From an uncultured Phocaeicola sp. (GTDB lineage Bacteria; Bacteroidota; Bacteroidia; Bacteroidales; Bacteroidaceae), in the NCBI GenBank assembly GCA_947581855.1, contig CANPVZ010000001.1, forward strand, positions 62,001 through 126,000: a DNA stretch of 64,000 nt, written 5' to 3'. The notes beneath the pieces were generated by a model. It made no database searches. It worked only from the letters and a program-made list of their open reading frames with translations, and was not told where the DNA came from. Shown here one piece after another: positions 54,215 through 64,000 of the stretch. The position numbers were made by a program, and so were the translations under genes. Positions within the stretch are counted from its first letter, which is position 1. Every line of letters starts with the position of its first letter.

Positions 54215-56059
54215 ATGTGTGGAATCGTAGGCTATATCGGTAAGAGAGATGCTTACCCTGTCCTCGTTAAAGGTCTTAAACGTTTGGAATATAGGGGTTA
54301 TGACAGTGCGGGAATAGCGTTGATAAATGAAAATGGTGATTTAAATGTATATAAGACAAAGGGGCGGGTTTCTGATCTTGAAGCCTTTGTCGAGAAAAAA
54401 GATATTTCCGGAACTATTGGTATCGCCCATACTCGTTGGGCTACTCACGGAGAACCTTGTCAGGTTAATGCCCATCCTATTTGCTCTTCTTCTGAAAATT
54501 TAGCTCTCATTCATAACGGTATCATCGAAAATTACGCTGTTCTTAAAGAACGTTTGCAGCGGAAAGGATATATATTTAAAACAAGTACGGATACTGAAGT
54601 CCTGGTTCAATTAATCGAATATATACAAGTCTCCAATAAACTTGATTTGCTTACCGCTGTGCAGCTCGCTCTTCATGAGGTGATTGGCGCTTATGCTATA
54701 GCTGTACTTGATAAGCGAAACCCTGATATGATTATTGCGGCGCGCAAAAGTAGTCCGTTGGTGGTAGGCATTGGAGACTCTGAATTCTTTCTAGGATCGG
54801 ATGCGTCGCCTATCATTGAGTTTACTGACCAGATGGTCTATTTGGAGGATGGTGAGATTGCAGTAATTCGCCGCAATAGTGAACTCGAAGTAGTAGATTT
54901 GGATAATGTTAAGATGAATCCGGAGGTACAAACTGTAGAGATGAATCTCGGACAGTTGGAGAAAGGCGGTTATCCTCATTTTATGTTGAAAGAGATTTTC
55001 GAACAGCCGGATTGTATTAACGATTGTATGCGTGGACGTATCAATGTAGAAGGTACCAACGTAGCTCTTTCGGCAGTAATCGACCACAAAGATAAATTGC
55101 TTAAAGCCAAACGTTTTATTATTGTTGCATGTGGAACTTCCTGGCATGCCGGATTGATTGGTAAACAGTTGATAGAAACATTTTGTTGTATACCTGTTGA
55201 AGTTGAATATGCTTCGGAGTTTCGTTACCGTAATCCTGTTATCTACGAAGATGATGTAGTAATAGCTATTTCTCAGTCAGGAGAGACCGCGGATACTTTG
55301 GCAGCTGTAGAATTAGCTAAGAATAAAGGAGCTTTTATTTATGGTATCTGTAATGCGGTGGGTTCATCTATAGCACGGAGTATCCATACCGGTTCGTATA
55401 TACATGTCGGTCCGGAAATAGGTGTAGCATCTACTAAGGCATTTACAGGACAAGTAACAGTATTGACTATGCTTGCTTTGACATTAGCCAAGGAGAAGCA
55501 TACTATCGAGGAGCAGACATTTTTGGATTTAGTTCAGGAATTGATTTTGATTCCTGCTAAAATGAAACTAGTGTTGGCCAAGAATCAAAAAATTGCGGAA
55601 TTAGCACGTATCTTTACCTATGCGCATAACTTTATATATCTGGGACGCGGATATAATTATCCGGTGGCTTTGGAAGGAGCCTTAAAATTGAAAGAGATAT
55701 CTTACATACACGCCGAAGGATATCCGGCGGCAGAGATGAAGCATGGTCCTATAGCTTTGATCGATGCGGAAATGCCGGTGGTGGTATTGGCTACGAAGAA
55801 CGGAATGTATGAAAAGGTAGTCAACAATATTCAGGAAATAAAGGCACGCAAAGGAAAAGTTATCGCATTAGTAACAGAAGGCGATGAAGAAATAGCTAGA
55901 ATAGCGGATGATTGTATTGAATTGCCAAAAACTATGGAGTGTCTGGAACCGTTAATTGCTACTATCCCGCTTCAATTGCTTGCATACTATATAGCGGTAT
56001 GCAAAGGAAAAGATGTGGATCAACCTCGAAATCTGGCTAAATCTGTTACGGTTGAATAG
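54215..56059 (+). CDS. glmS: Glutamine-fructose-6-phosphate aminotransferase (isomerizing)
   Basis: 614 residues. Makes glucosamine 6-phosphate from fructose 6-phosphate and glutamine, the first step to UDP-GlcNAc. N-terminal Ntn glutaminase: Cys2 in MCGIVGYIG is the nucleophile, GIAHTRWATHG and GSDASPI follow. Two SIS sugar-isomerase domains: CGTSWHAGLIG, SQSGETADTL, GVASTKAFTGQV, and SYIHAEGYPAAEMKHGPIAL; terminal DQPRNLAKSVTVE is typical. The next gene starts 31 bases later. Confidence 0.97.
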   Translation: MCGIVGYIGKRDAYPVLVKGLKRLEYRGYDSAGIALINENGDLNVYKTKGRVSDLEAFVEKKDISGTIGIAHTRWATHGEPCQVNAHPICSSSENLALIHNGIIENYAVLKERLQRKGYIFKTSTDTEVLVQLIEYIQVSNKLDLLTAVQLALHEVIGAYAIAVLDKRNPDMIIAARKSSPLVVGIGDSEFFLGSDASPIIEFTDQMVYLEDGEIAVIRRNSELEVVDLDNVKMNPEVQTVEMNLGQLEKGGYPHFMLKEIFEQPDCINDCMRGRINVEGTNVALSAVIDHKDKLLKAKRFIIVACGTSWHAGLIGKQLIETFCCIPVEVEYASEFRYRNPVIYEDDVVIAISQSGETADTLAAVELAKNKGAFIYGICNAVGSSIARSIHTGSYIHVGPEIGVASTKAFTGQVTVLTMLALTLAKEKHTIEEQTFLDLVQELILIPAKMKLVLAKNQKIAELARIFTYAHNFIYLGRGYNYPVALEGALKLKEISYIHAEGYPAAEMKHGPIALIDAEMPVVVLATKNGMYEKVVNNIQEIKARKGKVIALVTEGDEEIARIADDCIELPKTMECLEPLIATIPLQLLAYYIAVCKGKDVDQPRNLAKSVTVE

Positions 56060-56090
56060 GAATGTTACAAGGTAAAAGAGAGTAAAATAT

Positions 56091-57974
56091 ATGGAACAGT
56101 TGAAACATGAATGCGGTGTGGTGATGATTCGTTTGTTGAAGCCGCTTGAATATTATCAGCAAAAATACGGCACATGGATGTATGGGCTCAACAAACTCTA
56201 CCTGATGATGGAAAAACAACACAATCGGGGACAAGAGGGAGCCGGTTTGGCATGTGTCAAGTTAGAAGCGAATCCCGGAGAAGAATATATGTTCCGCGAG
56301 CGTGCGTTAGGTACTGGAGCTATTACGGAAATATTTGCTACTGTACAAAGCAGGTTTAAGGATTTGACCCCCGAGCAATTACATGACGCAGATTATGCTC
56401 AGCGCTTTTTGCCTTTTGCCGGAGAGGTTTATATGGGACATTTAAGATATTCGACCACTGGTAAGAGTGGTCTTTCTTATGTTCACCCGTTTTTAAGACG
56501 TAATAACTGGAGGGCAAAGAATTTGGCTCTTTGCGGTAACTTTAATATGACGAATGTTGATGAAATCTTTGAGCAGATTACCGCCGAAGGACAGCATCCG
56601 CGTATCTATTCCGACACATACATCATGCTGGAACAGGTTGGGCATCGCCTCGATAGGGAAGTGGAACGTCTGTATCAACAATATAAAAAAGAGGGTTTGG
56701 GAGGCATGGATATAACCCATGCAATCGAAGACCATATAGATTTGTCCAACGTAATTCGTTCGTCAAGTAAAGATTGGGATGGAGGCTATGTTATATGTGG
56801 TCTTACGGGTAGTGGAGAATCTTTTGCCATGCGTGATCCGTGGGGTATCCGTCCGGCTTTCTGGTATATGGATGATGAAATTATGGTGCTAGCTTCAGAA
56901 CGTCCGGTTATACAAACAGCTTTGAATGTACCGGTGAATTCTGTTCATGAACTGTTGCCCGGACAGGCTATTTTGATGAGTAAGGCAGGGAAAATGCGTT
57001 TGGTACAAATAAATAAAGCTAAAAATGTAAGGGCTTGTTCGTTCGAACGGATTTATTTCAGCCGGGGTAGTGATGTTGATATTTATAAGGAAAGAAAAAT
57101 ATTGGGAGAGAAGCTGGTTGAACCTATCTTGAAAGCAATAGATTATGATGTTGAGCATACTGTCTTCTCCTTTATCCCGAATACGGCGGAAGTAGCTTTT
57201 TACGGGATGTTGGAGGGATTTGATAACTATCTCAATCAATTAAAAATAAAGGAAATTGAAGCTTTGGGACATAATCCCAACCATGAAGAGTTGGAAAAGA
57301 TTCTTTCCATGCGTATTCGTAGTGAGAAAGTAGCCATTAAAGATATCAAGCTTCGTACCTTTATTGCCGAAGGTAATAGTCGGAACGATTTGGCGGCTCA
57401 CGTGTATGATATAACTTACGGAAGTTTGGTGCCGTATGTGGATAATTTGGTGGTAATAGACGATAGTATTGTGCGGGGAACTACTTTGAAACAAAGTATT
57501 ATTAAAATTCTGGATCGTTTGCATCCAAAGAAGATAGTGATTGTTTCTTCTTCTCCTCAGGTTCGCTATCCGGATTATTATGGTATCGATATGGCAAAGA
57601 TGAGTGAATTCATAGCGTTTAAGGCTGCCATTGAACTATTGAGAGAACGCGATATGCGTGATGTTATCGAACGGGCTTATAAAAAATCGAAAGATCAGGT
57701 AGGCTTGCCTAAAGAGCAGATGGTAAACTATGTGAAAGAGATCTATGCTCCTTTCACTGATGAGGAAATCTCTGCCAAGATGGTAGAATTGCTTACTCCT
57801 AAGGGGACGCAGGCCAAAGTGGAGATCGTTTATCAAACTCGGGAAGGTTTGAAAGAAGCGTGTCCCAACCATTTGGGAGACTGGTATTTCAGTGGCGATT
57901 ATCCCACTCCCGGAGGAGTAAAGCTAGTTAATCAAGCTTTTATAAATTATATAGAACAAGTATATCAATTCTAA
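56091..57974 (+). CDS. PurF-like amidophosphoribosyltransferase homologue
   Basis: 627 residues, larger than E. coli PurF (about 505). Class II glutaminase part: Cys8 in KHECGVVMI must be exposed by removing seven residues, as in PurF types with propeptides; HNRGQEGAGLACV and MGHLRYSTTGKSG follow. The PRPP-binding loop is VVIDDSIVRGTTL near residue 462, with SSSPQVRYPDYYGID after it. It is longer than classical PurF, with extra C-terminal residues. In Bacteroidales this gene often stands between glmS and carA, and the family name is amidophosphoribosyltransferase, though its in vivo substrate may differ from that of a second, true PurF. 20 bases before carA. Confidence 0.85.
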   Translation: MEQLKHECGVVMIRLLKPLEYYQQKYGTWMYGLNKLYLMMEKQHNRGQEGAGLACVKLEANPGEEYMFRERALGTGAITEIFATVQSRFKDLTPEQLHDADYAQRFLPFAGEVYMGHLRYSTTGKSGLSYVHPFLRRNNWRAKNLALCGNFNMTNVDEIFEQITAEGQHPRIYSDTYIMLEQVGHRLDREVERLYQQYKKEGLGGMDITHAIEDHIDLSNVIRSSSKDWDGGYVICGLTGSGESFAMRDPWGIRPAFWYMDDEIMVLASERPVIQTALNVPVNSVHELLPGQAILMSKAGKMRLVQINKAKNVRACSFERIYFSRGSDVDIYKERKILGEKLVEPILKAIDYDVEHTVFSFIPNTAEVAFYGMLEGFDNYLNQLKIKEIEALGHNPNHEELEKILSMRIRSEKVAIKDIKLRTFIAEGNSRNDLAAHVYDITYGSLVPYVDNLVVIDDSIVRGTTLKQSIIKILDRLHPKKIVIVSSSPQVRYPDYYGIDMAKMSEFIAFKAAIELLRERDMRDVIERAYKKSKDQVGLPKEQMVNYVKEIYAPFTDEEISAKMVELLTPKGTQAKVEIVYQTREGLKEACPNHLGDWYFSGDYPTPGGVKLVNQAFINYIEQVYQF

Positions 57975-57994
57975 GAAACAACAATATATCTGAA

Positions 57995-59071
57995 ATGAGA
58001 AATGTAACACTAATCCTCGATGATGGAAGCCGTTTTCACGGAAAGTCATTTGGTTATGAGAAACCTGTTGCAGGCGAAGTCGTGTTTAATACGGCAATGA
58101 TGGGTTATCCGGAGAGTCTTACCGATCCCTCCTATGCGGGGCAACTGATGACACTCACTTATCCGTTAGTAGGTAATTACGGAGTTCCTCCTTTTACCGT
58201 TGAACCGAATGGGTTGGCAACTTTAATGGAGAGCGAGAAAATTCATGCAGAGGCTATTATCGTTAGCGATTACAGCTACGAATACAGCCATTGGAATGCA
58301 GTAGAAAGTTTAGCGGATTGGTTAAAACGGGAAGAAGTACCCGGTGTTACCGGTATTGATACTCGTGAATTAACCAAAGTGCTTCGTGAACATGGAGTAA
58401 TGATGGGTAAAATCGTTTTCGATGATGAGCCTGAAAATGCTCCCGAAGCTGTATATAGTGGAGTAAACTATGTAGATAAGGTTTCTTGCAAGGAGGTGAT
58501 TCGTTACAATGAAGGAGAGGGAAAGAAGAAAGTCGTACTGATTGATTGTGGTGTGAAGACAAACATCATTCGTTGCTTGTTGAAGCGGGATGTGACTGTA
58601 ATCCGTGTACCTTGGAATTATGATTTTACCGGATTGGAATATGATGGTCTGTTTATTTCCAATGGTCCAGGTGATCCCGATACCTGTGATGAGGCAGTAC
58701 AAAATATTCGTAAGGCGATGAGTTTAACGGACAAACCTATTTTTGGCATTTGTATGGGTAACCAGTTGCTTTCTAAAGCCGGAGGAGCTAAAATCTACAA
58801 ATTGAAATATGGACACCGTAGTCATAACCAGCCAGTGCGTATGGTGGGAACAAACAGATGTTTTATTACCAGCCAGAATCATGGATATGCTGTTGATAAT
58901 AATACATTGGGTGCCGATTGGGAACCTCTCTTCATCAATATGAATGACGGTTCGAACGAGGGCATCAGGCATAAAACAAAACCTTGGTTCTCGGCACAGT
59001 TCCATCCGGAGGCTGCCAGTGGCCCTACGGATACCGAATTCTTGTTTGATGAATTTGTGAAGTTGCTCTAA
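57995..59071 (+). CDS. carA: Carbamoyl phosphate synthase small subunit
   Basis: 358 residues. Glutaminase subunit delivering ammonia for arginine and pyrimidine synthesis. N-terminal domain with GEVVFNTAMMGYPESLTDPS; class I amidotransferase domain with SNGPGDPDTCDE, nucleophile Cys in FGICMGNQLLSKA, TSQNHGYAVD and the catalytic His-Glu FHPEAASGPTDTE. 22 bases before carB. Confidence 0.97.
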   Translation: MRNVTLILDDGSRFHGKSFGYEKPVAGEVVFNTAMMGYPESLTDPSYAGQLMTLTYPLVGNYGVPPFTVEPNGLATLMESEKIHAEAIIVSDYSYEYSHWNAVESLADWLKREEVPGVTGIDTRELTKVLREHGVMMGKIVFDDEPENAPEAVYSGVNYVDKVSCKEVIRYNEGEGKKKVVLIDCGVKTNIIRCLLKRDVTVIRVPWNYDFTGLEYDGLFISNGPGDPDTCDEAVQNIRKAMSLTDKPIFGICMGNQLLSKAGGAKIYKLKYGHRSHNQPVRMVGTNRCFITSQNHGYAVDNNTLGADWEPLFINMNDGSNEGIRHKTKPWFSAQFHPEAASGPTDTEFLFDEFVKLL

Positions 59072-59093
59072 TTACCCTTAAAGACGAATCGAA

Positions 59094-62000
59094 ATGAAAG
59101 AAAATATAAAGAAAGTACTGCTATTAGGTTCCGGAGCCTTGAAAATCGGTGAAGCCGGTGAATTTGACTATTCCGGTTCTCAAGCGTTGAAAGCGTTGAA
59201 AGAGGAAGGTATAGAAACCGTTTTAATTAATCCGAATATTGCTACGGTGCAGACCAGTGAGGGGGTTGCCGACCAAATTTACTTCTTGCCCGTGACTCCT
59301 TTTTTTGTGGAAAAGGTATTGGAAAAAGAAAAACCGGACGGCATATTGTTGGCATTCGGTGGCCAGACCGCTTTGAACTGTGGTGTAGCGCTTTATAAAG
59401 AAGGTATTCTTGAGAAATACAATGTGAAAGTACTTGGTACGCCGGTACAAGCTATTATCGATACGGAAGACCGAGAGCTTTTCGTGAAGAAGCTGGATGA
59501 AATTGACGTGAAGACTATCAAGAGCGAAGCCGTAGAAAATATAGAAGATGCTCGTCGGGCGGCCAAAGAACTGGGATATCCCGTTATCATTCGTGCAGCT
59601 TATGCGTTAGGAGGATTGGGCTCAGGTTTTTGTGATAATGAAGAAGAACTTGATCGTTTGGCTGAAAAAGCATTTTCATTCTCTCCGCAAGTATTGGTCG
59701 AAAAGAGTCTGAAAGGCTGGAAAGAGATTGAATATGAGGTGGTACGCGATCGATTCGACAATTGCATTACTGTTTGTAATATGGAGAATTTCGATCCCCT
59801 TGGTATTCATACCGGTGAAAGTATCGTGATTGCTCCTTCGCAAACCTTGACAAATAAAGAATATCATAAACTGCGTGAGTTAGCTATTCGTATTATCCGT
59901 CACATCGGTATTGTAGGAGAATGTAACGTGCAGTACGCATTCGATCCCGAATCGGAAGATTATAGGGTCATTGAGGTGAATGCCCGTCTAAGCCGTTCTT
60001 CTGCATTAGCATCTAAAGCCACGGGTTATCCTTTGGCTTTCGTTGCGGCAAAACTGGGATTAGGTTACGGTTTATTTGATTTGAAGAATTCTGTAACTAA
60101 AACTACTTCGGCATTTTTTGAACCGGCTTTGGATTACGTGGTTTGTAAGATTCCTCGTTGGGACTTGGGTAAGTTCCGTGGAGTAGACCGTGAGTTGGGT
60201 TCAAGTATGAAATCGGTTGGTGAGGTGATGGCTATCGGCCGTACATTTGAAGAAGCCATCCAGAAAGGCCTTCGTATGATAGGGCAGGGCATGCACGGCT
60301 TTGTAGGTAATAAAGAATTGGTGATTCCCGATGTGGACAAAGCGCTTCGAGAACCGACTGATAAACGTATCTTTGTAATTAGTAAGGCAATGCGTGCCGG
60401 ATATACTATCGATCAGATTCACGAGCTGACGAAAATCGATAAATGGTTCCTTCAGAAATTGATGAATATAGTGCGTACCATGCATGCATTGGAGGACTGG
60501 GCTCCGAAGATAAGTGATGGAAAAATAGACAGTTTTACTGATTTCGAACTTCTTCGCAGGGCGAAGCGTGAAGGTTTCTCGGATTTCCAAATTGCTCGTG
60601 GGCTAGGTCTGGAACAGACTATGGATATGGAAGATGCTATTATGGCAGTGCGGAAGTATCGTAAATCGTTGGGTATTGTTCCGGTAGTAAAACAAATTGA
60701 TACGTTGGCTGCCGAGTATCCGGCACAGACAAACTACTTATACCTTACTTATAATGGTATCGCAAACGATGTGAACTATCTGGGCGACCGCCGTTCCATT
60801 ATCGTTCTCGGTTCAGGTGCATATCGTATCGGTTCATCGGTAGAGTTTGACTGGTGCGGTGTACAGGCGTTGAACACCATCCGTAAGGAAGGGTATCGTA
60901 GTGTAATGATTAACTATAATCCGGAAACGGTATCGACAGATTACGATATGTGCGATCGTCTCTACTTTGACGAACTGACGTTTGAAAGAGTTTTGGATAT
61001 CATCGATTTGGAAAATCCACACGGAGTGATTGTATCTACGGGCGGACAAATTCCTAACAATTTGGCTATGCGTCTCGATCAGGAAAATGTGCATATTTTG
61101 GGAACCACGGCCAAGAGTATCGATAATGCCGAAGACCGTGAAAAATTCTCTGCCATGCTCGACCGTATCGGAGTGGATCAGCCTCGCTGGAGAGAGTTGA
61201 CTTCGATGGATGATATCAACGAATTTATTTCAGAGGTTGGTTTCCCCGTTTTGGTTCGTCCCTCGTATGTTCTGTCAGGTGCTGCCATGAATGTATGTTC
61301 CAATCAAGATGAATTAGAGCGTTTCTTAAAATTAGCGGCGAATGTTTCTAAGAAGCATCCGGTAGTAGTTAGTAGCTTTATTGAGCATGCCAAAGAGGTG
61401 GAAATGGATGCGGTGGCAAAAGACGGTGAAATTATTGCTTATGCTATCAGCGAACATATTGAATATGCCGGTGTGCACTCCGGTGATGCAACCATTCAGT
61501 TCCCTCCTCAGAAGTTGTATGTGGAAACCGTGCGTCGTATCAAACGTATCTCCCGTCAAATTGCTAAAGAATTGAATATCTCCGGACCTTTTAACATTCA
61601 GTATTTAGCTCGTGAAAACGATATCAAGGTCATTGAATGTAATCTTCGTGCATCGCGCAGTTTCCCCTTTGTAAGTAAAGTGTTGAAGATTAACTTGATT
61701 GAGTTGGCAACGAAAGTCATGTTGGGACTTCCGGTAGAGAAACCCAACAAGAATCTGTTTGAGCTGGATTATGTGGGTATCAAAGCCTCTCAATTTTCCT
61801 TTAACCGTTTACAAAAAGCCGATCCTGTATTAGGTGTGGATATGGCTTCTACTGGTGAGGTTGGGTGTTTGGGTGATGATACATCATGTGCTATCTTAAA
61901 GGCTATGCTTTCTGTGGGACAACGTATTCCTAAAAAGAATATTCTCCTGTCTACCGGTACAGCCAAACAAAAGGCCGATATGTTAGGAGCAGCGCGTATG

Positions 62001-62336
62001 TTACAGCAGAAAGGTTATAAATTGTTTGCTACGGGCGGTACTTCCCGTTATCTGACAGAAAACGGGATAGAAAACACTTTGGTACATTGGCCGAGTGAAG
62101 ATGCGCAGCCGCAGGCTTTGGATATGCTCCACCGGAAGGAAATCGATATGGTGGTGAACATTCCGAAGGATCTTTCTGCCGGCGAATTGGATAACGGATA
62201 TAAAATCCGTCGTGCAGCTATCGACTTGAATATACCGTTGATAACCAATGCTCGTTTGGCAAGTGCATTCATTCAGGCTTTCTGTACTCTTGACGTTAAT
62301 GATATTGCTATCAAAAGTTGGGCTGAGTACAAATAG
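59094..62336 (+). CDS. carB: Carbamoyl phosphate synthase large subunit
   Basis: 1080 residues. Two homologous halves, each a biotin-carboxylase-like ATP-grasp module: first GSGALKIGEAGEFDYSG with ALGGLGSGF, second GSGAYRIGSSVEFDWCG with VLSGAAMNV; the C-terminal MGS-like allosteric domain (KKNILLSTGTAKQKAD onward) completes the protein. Forms the enzyme with CarA. A GGCTGTCTCA-type hairpin 55 bases after the stop ends the glmS-purF-carAB run. Confidence 0.97.
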   Translation: MKENIKKVLLLGSGALKIGEAGEFDYSGSQALKALKEEGIETVLINPNIATVQTSEGVADQIYFLPVTPFFVEKVLEKEKPDGILLAFGGQTALNCGVALYKEGILEKYNVKVLGTPVQAIIDTEDRELFVKKLDEIDVKTIKSEAVENIEDARRAAKELGYPVIIRAAYALGGLGSGFCDNEEELDRLAEKAFSFSPQVLVEKSLKGWKEIEYEVVRDRFDNCITVCNMENFDPLGIHTGESIVIAPSQTLTNKEYHKLRELAIRIIRHIGIVGECNVQYAFDPESEDYRVIEVNARLSRSSALASKATGYPLAFVAAKLGLGYGLFDLKNSVTKTTSAFFEPALDYVVCKIPRWDLGKFRGVDRELGSSMKSVGEVMAIGRTFEEAIQKGLRMIGQGMHGFVGNKELVIPDVDKALREPTDKRIFVISKAMRAGYTIDQIHELTKIDKWFLQKLMNIVRTMHALEDWAPKISDGKIDSFTDFELLRRAKREGFSDFQIARGLGLEQTMDMEDAIMAVRKYRKSLGIVPVVKQIDTLAAEYPAQTNYLYLTYNGIANDVNYLGDRRSIIVLGSGAYRIGSSVEFDWCGVQALNTIRKEGYRSVMINYNPETVSTDYDMCDRLYFDELTFERVLDIIDLENPHGVIVSTGGQIPNNLAMRLDQENVHILGTTAKSIDNAEDREKFSAMLDRIGVDQPRWRELTSMDDINEFISEVGFPVLVRPSYVLSGAAMNVCSNQDELERFLKLAANVSKKHPVVVSSFIEHAKEVEMDAVAKDGEIIAYAISEHIEYAGVHSGDATIQFPPQKLYVETVRRIKRISRQIAKELNISGPFNIQYLARENDIKVIECNLRASRSFPFVSKVLKINLIELATKVMLGLPVEKPNKNLFELDYVGIKASQFSFNRLQKADPVLGVDMASTGEVGCLGDDTSCAILKAMLSVGQRIPKKNILLSTGTAKQKADMLGAARMLQQKGYKLFATGGTSRYLTENGIENTLVHWPSEDAQPQALDMLHRKEIDMVVNIPKDLSAGELDNGYKIRRAAIDLNIPLITNARLASAFIQAFCTLDVNDIAIKSWAEYK

Positions 62337-63157
62337 CCTCCGCAACAGATAATATAAAATCTTATTGTAAAGAGTTTATTATAAAGAAGAAAAGGCTGTC
62401 TCACAATAGAAAAATGAGGCAGCCTTATTTATGATTTCTAAGTTGAAATTATAAATATCCTCTTGTTTTAGCTCTAATATATTACCCTATGAGGTAAGAA
62501 TAAGGCGATTTTTCTTAGAGGAGTTTCAATCTATAAGATTCTTATTTTTCAATTCTTATTTTGAGATATTCTTTATAATCCGTGTTTCGAAAGCCGGATG
62601 TTACAAGAAGTGAAAAAGAGTCATTGTTTATCGGTATAGTTATATTTTCATATGTAACCTACGAGTTCGTAATAAAAAAGAATGATCGTCTATCGGTGTA
62701 GGTCATGAGACTTCGGTATATCTCATCGGCTTTTTAAAGTGATGTCTTCGAAACGTGAATTAATCATCTTCATTTTTTAGTTTTCTGTTTTGTGATCCAT
62801 TAAAATAGAGTGAATTGAATCTCTTTTTCCATCTACATGTTATGTCTTTGGCTAAGTTTTTGGATTTTCTTCTTATTATGATATGTTCGTTTCCATTTTC
62901 TTTGTATATTTCGAAGTTTTCCATCGTTTCGTTTTTTTATAAAATAGTAATAAGTAAGCAGTCATCATGTAGGCAAATAAAGAGACTGTTTTCTCACATT
63001 TGGATAGGAAAATAAATGATAAATTTATAGTAGATATTTTTAATGATAAGGGAAGTGGTATAATCGAAATCAAATCAAAATGTTTTATACCGTTCTTTTT
63101 ATTTAGGAGATAAATCTGAATTAAATGCATAATTAATGAAATTAATAATTTAGTAGA
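62337..63157. other. 821-base gap between carB and the pectate lyase
   Basis: Apart from the terminator hairpin at 62392-62426 I see no gene, tRNA, repeat or convincing promoter. Open frames at 62815-63015 and on the other strand are AT-biased and unlike proteins. The composition is AT-rich throughout. It marks the edge between core genes and a possible polysaccharide locus. Confidence 0.5.
62392..62430 (+). terminator. Terminator after carB (GGCTGTCTCA-type hairpin, copy 2)
   Basis: AAGGCTGTCTCA (62392-62403), an 11-base loop, TGAGGCAGCCTT (62415-62426), one G-U pair, then ATTT. Nearly identical to 9851-9885. Confidence 0.68.
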
Positions 63158-64000
63158 ATGAAAACACATGAAATGAACAACAATTTACAAAGTAGCTTTC
63201 AACAAGTTTCAACCTATTGTACATCCATGCTTAAAAAGAATCTTTCGCTATTTAAACACTATAGTCTCAAAGGTTTCTTGTTGTGTTCCTGCTTTTTAGT
63301 ACTGGGAGCTTGCGGTGATTCCGATACCATTATCCCACCTCCTCCCGAACCGGATACTCCCGAAGAAGAATTGCAAGAATTAAAAGCATTTCCTACGGCT
63401 GAAGGATTCGGTAAATATGCAACCGGAGGCCGTGGAGGTGAAGTGGTGATTGTAACTAACACGGAAGACAGCGGCGAAGGTTCTTTTCGATGGGCGTTAC
63501 AACAATGCACTCAGAAGAAAGCCACTACTGTAGTGTTTGCTGTGTCCGGAAAAATTGAGCTAGAGTCGGAAATACGTTGTAAAGCTAAAAATTTCACCAT
63601 TGCCGGGCAAACGGCTCCGGGTGATGGTATCTGTATTATTAAAAATGAAATAAATTTCGGAGGTTCCGAAAACTTCATTATTCGTCATATGCGTTTTCGG
63701 GTGGGGGATAAGGATGCGAATGGAGGACCACTGAATGCTTCCTGTCTTCGTGTGGAGAACGCTAATAATTTTATTATAGATCATTGTTCTTTCAGCTGGT
63801 CAAGTGAAGAAAACACAGACTTCATCGACAACCATTTGTCAACTGTTCAATGGTGTATCTCGAGCGAAGGGTTATTCTATTCTGTAAATCAAAAAGGTTC
63901 TCGTGCCTATGGGGGTGCATGGGGAGGAGCCTCATCTACTTACCATCACAACCTGTTTGCCCACTGTAACAGCCGTACGCCTTTGATGAATGGTGCCCGT
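63158..64000 (+). CDS. Lipoprotein pectate lyase-like protein, PL1 type (3' partial)
   Basis: Frame runs off the right edge (281 codons visible) and has no stop in the window. Residues 24-52 form a lipoprotein signal (FLVLGAC, mature Cys about 52); starting at the ATG at 63227 would give a cleaner signal peptide than the ATG at 63158. After a Pro/Glu linker comes FPTAEGFGKYATGGRGGEVV, then SGEGSFRWALQQ, and the beta-helix rungs GQTAPGDGI and NFIIDHCSFSWSSEE, as in Bacteroides family 1 pectate lyases. It is expected to cut pectin at the cell surface. Substrate is inferred; related proteins may act on other uronates. Confidence 0.82.
   Translation, partial: MKTHEMNNNLQSSFQQVSTYCTSMLKKNLSLFKHYSLKGFLLCSCFLVLGACGDSDTIIPPPPEPDTPEEELQELKAFPTAEGFGKYATGGRGGEVVIVTNTEDSGEGSFRWALQQCTQKKATTVVFAVSGKIELESEIRCKAKNFTIAGQTAPGDGICIIKNEINFGGSENFIIRHMRFRVGDKDANGGPLNASCLRVENANNFIIDHCSFSWSSEENTDFIDNHLSTVQWCISSEGLFYSVNQKGSRAYGGAWGGASSTYHHNLFAHCNSRTPLMNGAR

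Noticed and set aside
62815-63015. 66-codon open frame between carB and the pectate lyase
   Set aside because: AT-biased, Phe/Ile/Ser-rich translation with no promoter or homology signal.

Overview
The window is a piece of a Bacteroidales chromosome (Bacteroides/Parabacteroides-like; I cannot fix the genus). The evidence is: the Bacteroidetes promoter pattern (a -7 box TAnnTTTG with a TTG/TTTG about 20 bases upstream) in front of many genes; near absence of Shine-Dalgarno sequences; a fused FeoA-FeoB; a Rho with a very long low-complexity insert; class III fructose-1,6-bisphosphatase; the HU-like DNA-binding protein with a winged-helix tail; DUF3127; the MenD menaquinone enzyme; and a 6S-type (Bacteroidales-1) RNA just downstream of rplT. 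Most of the window is core genome. No insertion sequence, prophage, CRISPR array or rRNA operon is visible.

Layout. 1-3.3 kb: a sensor kinase cut by the left edge, in an operon with an exported 5'-nucleotidase. 3.7-10.3 kb: fbp, tRNA-Glu, an AlkZ-like winged-helix protein, the divergent threonine-to-glycine pair tdh/kbl, and minus-strand tRNA-Cys and tRNA-Ser. 10.3-14.6 kb: ferrous iron uptake (FeoAB plus a small Cys-rich partner), divergent from tilS. 14.9-22.4 kb: a leftward housekeeping series, dnaN, a DnaQ-like exonuclease, coaBC, recN, rlmB and a TPR protein whose protease domain has lost its catalytic residues. 22.5-31.5 kb: DUF3127, rho, ridA, a transglutaminase-like protein, a VOC protein, DUF3805/3806, an ABC-F ATPase and dinB. 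31.7-36 kb: an isolated menD, a HU-like protein with a structured leader, and a DUF1810-ADP-ribosylglycohydrolase fusion. 36.2-41.9 kb: engB with a sodium:solute symporter, then recR, a membrane protein and a GNAT acetyltransferase, a small envelope trio ending in YtxH, and a SPOR lipoprotein. 42-48.5 kb: ruvX, def, a TPR protein, thrS, infC, rpmI and rplT (a translation cluster), followed by the 6S-type RNA. 49-53.6 kb: mltG, a two-gene AT-rich cassette (tandem DNA-binding-like repeat protein plus a PutAbiC-like membrane protein), a membrane-anchored nuclease and a PAP2 phosphatase. 53.8-62.3 kb: tRNA-Thr, then glmS, a PurF homologue, carA and carB, all glutamine-amide users. 63.2 kb to the end: a lipoprotein pectate lyase cut by the right edge.

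The best candidate for something new is the cassette at 50.15-51.87 kb. It has its own promoter, a strong Shine-Dalgarno that its neighbours lack, overlapping genes, and proteins that look like a defence pair. Other points of interest are the 6S-type RNA (a track ORF lies inside it), dispersed intergenic hairpin families, the leader of the HU-like gene, and the DUF1810-ADP-ribosylglycohydrolase fusion.
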